A stretch of DNA of 8,631 nucleotides. Origin: an uncultured Lachnospiraceae bacterium (GTDB lineage: Bacteria; Bacillota; Clostridia; Lachnospirales; Lachnospiraceae). Position numbers and translations under genes: made by a program. Shown here piece after piece: positions 7,085 to 8,631 of the stretch. Position 1 is the stretch's first letter; each line of letters begins with the position of its first letter. The notes below the pieces were generated by a model. It ran no database searches. It worked only from the letters and a program-made list of their open reading frames with translations, and had not been told where the DNA came from. Location: assembly GCA_934370915.1 (NCBI GenBank), contig CAKRNI010000104.1:1-8631 (forward strand). The letters run 5' to 3'.

Positions 7085-8115
7085 GATCCACCTCCGTTTC
7101 CCGCCATGAGCGCCGCCCATTTTTCCAAAATGGATTTCTGGTTTTTCACCGCCCATCCAAGATCGAAGTCCATGATCGAACCCTCTTCCTTCTGATCCGG
7201 GGTAATATCATCGCGGACCGTCCGCCTGTAAAGCTTCTCGACAGCCAGTCTCTGGACATCAGGACTCACGATAAAATCCACAAAAAGCTTCGCGTTTTCT
7301 TCATGCTCCGCCCCCCTGATCACCGCGCATCCGTCTGCCACCGCGCTGGTTCCCTCCCGCGGATAGACGATCGAGATCGCCGCTCCGCGGTCAATATACT
7401 TTTTCGCAGTTTCCTCCAGGGTCAGACCAACCAGATATGTTCCCTCTGACACCTCATCGAGTACGGCGCCTGACCCTGCCGCCATCCGGCAGCCGAGTAC
7501 TCCGGCAAACCGTTCCAGAACCTCATTTTCACGCATCGGCAGGACCTGGATCATCGTCTCCAGCATCGTGCAGCTGCTGCCGGATCTTCCCGGATCCGCA
7601 AAGGACACCTTTCCGTCCCAGTTCCCGTCAAGCAGATCCTCAAATCCCCGCGGGGCGGCAGCCGCGTCCACCAGCTTATTGTTGTAGATCAGGACAATGG
7701 GAAGCTCCGTAAACGGAGTCCAGACATGATCCTCAGTCCGGTATATACTCTCGATATGATCGCTCTGGGTGCTCTCGTATGACACGAAGCAGTCCTTAAA
7801 GACCTCATAGCTCTCCACACCTCCGCCAAACATCACGTCACAGGATCCCTTTTCCCCCTCTTCCCGGATCCGCTCCAGAAGCTCCGTCGTTCCCCCGGGA
7901 ACCACTTCCACCCAGATTCCGGTCCGCTCCTCAAACTCCTTTATGATCGGCGCATAGACCTCCTGCTTGTGGGAAGTATACACCGTAAGCCTCTTCTCCG
8001 CACTCACCTTCTCCGGTCCCTGGCCGCTGCTCTCCCCTGCACCACAGCCTGCCGCACTCATCGCCGCAACTGCAATCCCAAGGAACAACGCCCATACGTT
8101 TCTCTTTCCCTTCAC
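7081..8115 (-). CDS. Fbp/PgtC-like solute-binding lipoprotein (SBP2), probable sensory binding protein
   Basis: This 344-residue lipoprotein has a basic N-terminus, a hydrophobic core and a lipobox ending A-A-G-C with the cysteine at residue 24. The -3 residue is Ala rather than the usual Leu, a mild deviation. The mature part starts K-R-L-T-V-Y-T-S-H, typical of AfuA/Fbp-type family-1 binding proteins, and ends with the family-like P-R-E-G-T-S-A-V-A-D-G and a conserved F-V-D-F-I-V-S-P-D-V-Q. No iron-binding Tyr-Tyr pair is evident, so a small anion or phosphorylated compound is as likely as iron. The start codon is GTG (8113-8115), with GGGGG (8126-8130) 10 nt upstream. No permease adjoins. 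It is translationally coupled to the sensor kinase, as in the Salmonella PgtC-PgtB-PgtA phosphoglycerate sensing module. A sensing role is inferred. Confidence 0.85.
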   Translation of the reverse strand: MKGKRNVWALFLGIAVAAMSAAGCGAGESSGQGPEKVSAEKRLTVYTSHKQEVYAPIIKEFEERTGIWVEVVPGGTTELLERIREEGEKGSCDVMFGGGVESYEVFKDCFVSYESTQSDHIESIYRTEDHVWTPFTELPIVLIYNNKLVDAAAAPRGFEDLLDGNWDGKVSFADPGRSGSSCTMLETMIQVLPMRENEVLERFAGVLGCRMAAGSGAVLDEVSEGTYLVGLTLEETAKKYIDRGAAISIVYPREGTSAVADGCAVIRGAEHEENAKLFVDFIVSPDVQRLAVEKLYRRTVRDDITPDQKEEGSIMDFDLGWAVKNQKSILEKWAALMAGNGGGS

Positions 8116-8169
8116 TCCCCGAAATCCCCCTTTTGATTCCGTTCCTGACTCTATCTATAGATTTTTATT

Positions 8170-8199
8170 ATTCTATCTCTTATTTCGCGCTCTTTCCAA
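8170..8199 (-). promoter_or_regulatory. Predicted promoter of the SBP2-kinase-regulator-peptidase operon
   Basis: On the minus strand, TTGGAA (8194-8199, 4 of 6 matches to TTGACA) is followed 18 bp later by TAGAAT (8170-8175, 5 of 6 matches to TATAAT). It lies about 55 nt upstream of the GTG start of SBP2. A second TAGAAT occurs at 8203-8208 but lacks a good -35. Confidence 0.5.
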
Positions 8200-8217
8200 T
8201 CTATTCTAACACATTTC

Positions 8218-8235
8218 CCACAAAGAAACCACAAA
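8218..8235. repeat. Two 7-bp direct repeats upstream of the operon promoter
   Basis: TTTGTGG occurs twice on the minus strand (8218-8224 and 8229-8235), one helical turn (11 bp) apart. They lie about 55-72 bp upstream of the predicted start of the SBP2 operon and overlap the T-run of the preceding terminator. The core TTTGTG also begins the repeat at 1792. Chance is a real alternative for so short a motif. Confidence 0.3.
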
Positions 8236-8273
8236 AAAAGATCCGCCACAAGAGTTTCCTCTTATAACGGACC
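8233..8273 (-). terminator. Strong Rho-independent terminator after the cell-wall-binding gene
   Basis: On the minus strand a 15-bp uninterrupted stem, with several G-T pairs, joins 8259-8273 to 8240-8254. It closes on a GAAA tetraloop and is followed by seven T residues (8233-8239). It starts 21 nt after the stop codon of the cell-wall-binding fragment and isolates it from the SBP2 operon. Confidence 0.92.
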
Positions 8274-8294
8274 TTTCCGAACATGATCAGGTTT

Positions 8295-8523
8295 TTACTG
8301 GAGCCACGCACCATCTGCACCGACCTTATAGCCGTCCGGTGTCGTCGCGTTCTTCATGAGAGATCCCTGTGGACCACCTGTCAGCGTATTAAAGTAGTAC
8401 CAGATGCTGTCGATCTGATGCCATCCTGTAAACATCTGACCTCTCGTACCGTCAGAAACCGGATTCAGATAGTAAGTATAACTGCCATCCTCTCTCCATC
8501 CAGTTACCATATAACCGCTCTCA
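8295..8523 (-). pseudogene. 3' fragment of a cell-wall-binding repeat (choline-binding-like) protein, cut by an IS200/IS605-type element
   Basis: The fragment encodes about 75 C-terminal residues made of aromatic cell-wall-binding repeats. The first reads G-Y-M-V-T-G-W-R-E-D-G-S-Y-T-Y-Y-L-N, and the second M-F-T-G-W-H-Q-I-D-S-I-W-Y-Y-F-N. The tail is G-Y-K-V-G-A-D-G-A-W-L-Q and stop. Such repeats anchor secreted enzymes or adhesins to the Gram-positive envelope. The coding similarity begins mid-repeat exactly where the mobile element ends (about 8524), and the frame soon meets a TAG inside the element. No signal peptide or catalytic domain is present here. The internal ATG at 8508-8510 has no ribosome site. 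The natural start and first part should lie beyond the other end of the element, outside the window. The intact gene would be restored if the element excised precisely. Confidence 0.8.
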
Positions 8524-8533
8524 GTGACATACT

Positions 8534-8631
8534 CCCTCCACTTAGCTAACGCTTGAAGTGGGGGGCTTCTCGTTCGATTGCCCTATTGGGCAAAGCATAG
8601 GCGAGCTATCCCCGTGTGTCCCACGGTTCTG
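8534..8631 (-). ncRNA. Probable 3' part of the omega RNA (TnpB guide RNA scaffold)
   Basis: In TnpB elements a guide RNA is transcribed from the 3' end of tnpB through the right end, with the guide taken from flanking DNA. Here the pieces are in the right place. A stem pairs CCACTT with AAGTGG (8538-8543 with 8556-8561), and CCC with GGG extends it across one mismatch (8534-8536 with 8563-8565). A second small hairpin pairs TTTGCCC with GGGCAA just before it (about 8577-8591). The scaffold would end near 8524 and the guide would run 8523 downward. This is by family analogy. Confidence 0.5.
8542..8631 (-). CDS. tnpB: RNA-guided nuclease TnpB, last 29 codons (partial, runs off the window)
   Basis: Reading from the right edge in the minus direction gives Q-N-R-G-T-H-G-D-S-S-P-M-L-C-P-I-G-Q, then S-N-E-K-P-P-T-S-S-V-S and TAA at 8542-8544. 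Basic, Ser/Pro-rich tails that run into the right-end hairpin are characteristic of clostridial TnpB proteins of the IS200/IS605 family. The catalytic RuvC residues and zinc finger lie outside the window, so activity cannot be judged. The stop codon lies inside the terminal hairpin, so the end of the gene overlaps the presumed omega RNA. TnpB cuts DNA matching the omega-RNA guide and helps the element persist after excision. Confidence 0.72.
   Translation of the reverse strand, partial: QNRGTHGDSSPMLCPIGQSNEKPPTSSVS

Larger units (their letters stand above)
8524..8631 (-). mobile_element. Right end of an IS200/IS605-family (TnpB-bearing) element, partial
   Basis: The segment contains the last codons of tnpB followed by an imperfect subterminal hairpin (8534-8565). 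It ends GGAGGGAGTATGTCAC at about 8524, where cell-wall-binding coding sequence begins abruptly. A subterminal hairpin and a TCAC-like cleavage site are usual for the right end in this family. No inverted repeat or target duplication is expected, because the family moves as single-stranded DNA. The left end is outside the window, so the element size and presence of tnpA are unknown. The exact terminal base is inferred. Confidence 0.75.

Noticed and set aside
7085..7156. Kinase start at 7156, giving a 599-residue protein
   Set aside because: It would overlap SBP2 by 76 nt and add a non-membrane leader. The ATG at 7084 has GGAGG 6 nt upstream and an ATGA overlap.
6518..7195. 225-residue plus-strand open frame opposite the kinase gene
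   Set aside because: It is antisense to a well-supported kinase, has no domain-like composition and reflects the GC-skewed third positions of the real gene.
8295..8510. A complete 71-residue cell-wall protein starting at 8510
   Set aside because: The ATG has no ribosome site and no signal peptide, and the repeat similarity extends upstream of it to the element boundary. It is a fragment, not an intact gene.

Overview
The window looks like chromosomal DNA of a Gram-positive Firmicute. The best guess is a gut Clostridia/Lachnospiraceae-type organism. The evidence is strong AGGAGG-type ribosome binding sites, lipoprotein-anchored solute-binding proteins, a YesM/YesN-style two-component pair, a C-terminal cell-wall-binding repeat protein and an IS200/IS605-type tnpB end. 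GC content is moderate in genes and low between them. The genus cannot be fixed from the sequence alone.

Layout, left to right. Positions 1-140 (minus) hold the N-terminus of an ABC permease. At 259-1680 (minus) is its upstream partner, a large lipoprotein solute-binding protein (SBP1), with a strong stem-loop between the two genes. A 583-bp intergenic region (1681-2263) carries the SBP1 promoter, which has a perfect TATAAT but a poor -35. Behind it sits a 15-bp near-perfect direct repeat that could be an activator site. The same region carries the divergent purC promoter and leader hairpin. purC (2264-3139, plus) ends at a bidirectional terminator (3192-3234).

That terminator is shared with a convergent minus-strand operon. 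In transcription order the operon is SBP2 (8115-7081, GTG start), a YesM-like sensor kinase (7084-5357, ATGA overlap), a YesN/AraC-type response regulator (5316-4468) and an M42-family metallo-aminopeptidase (4386-3295). SBP2 has no permease next to it, so its likely job is to present a ligand to the kinase. This resembles the SBP-kinase-regulator logic of the Salmonella Pgt system. The plausible target is the SBP1/permease operon beyond purC, but this is inference.

The right edge (8240-8631, minus) holds the 3' fragment of a cell-wall-binding repeat gene and its strong terminator. Abutting the fragment is the right end of an IS200/IS605-family element, with the last 29 codons of tnpB and an omega-RNA-like 3' hairpin. 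The element appears to have inserted within the cell-wall-binding gene.

Several smaller open frames across the window are shadows of these genes and are not listed. No tRNA, rRNA or CRISPR array was seen.
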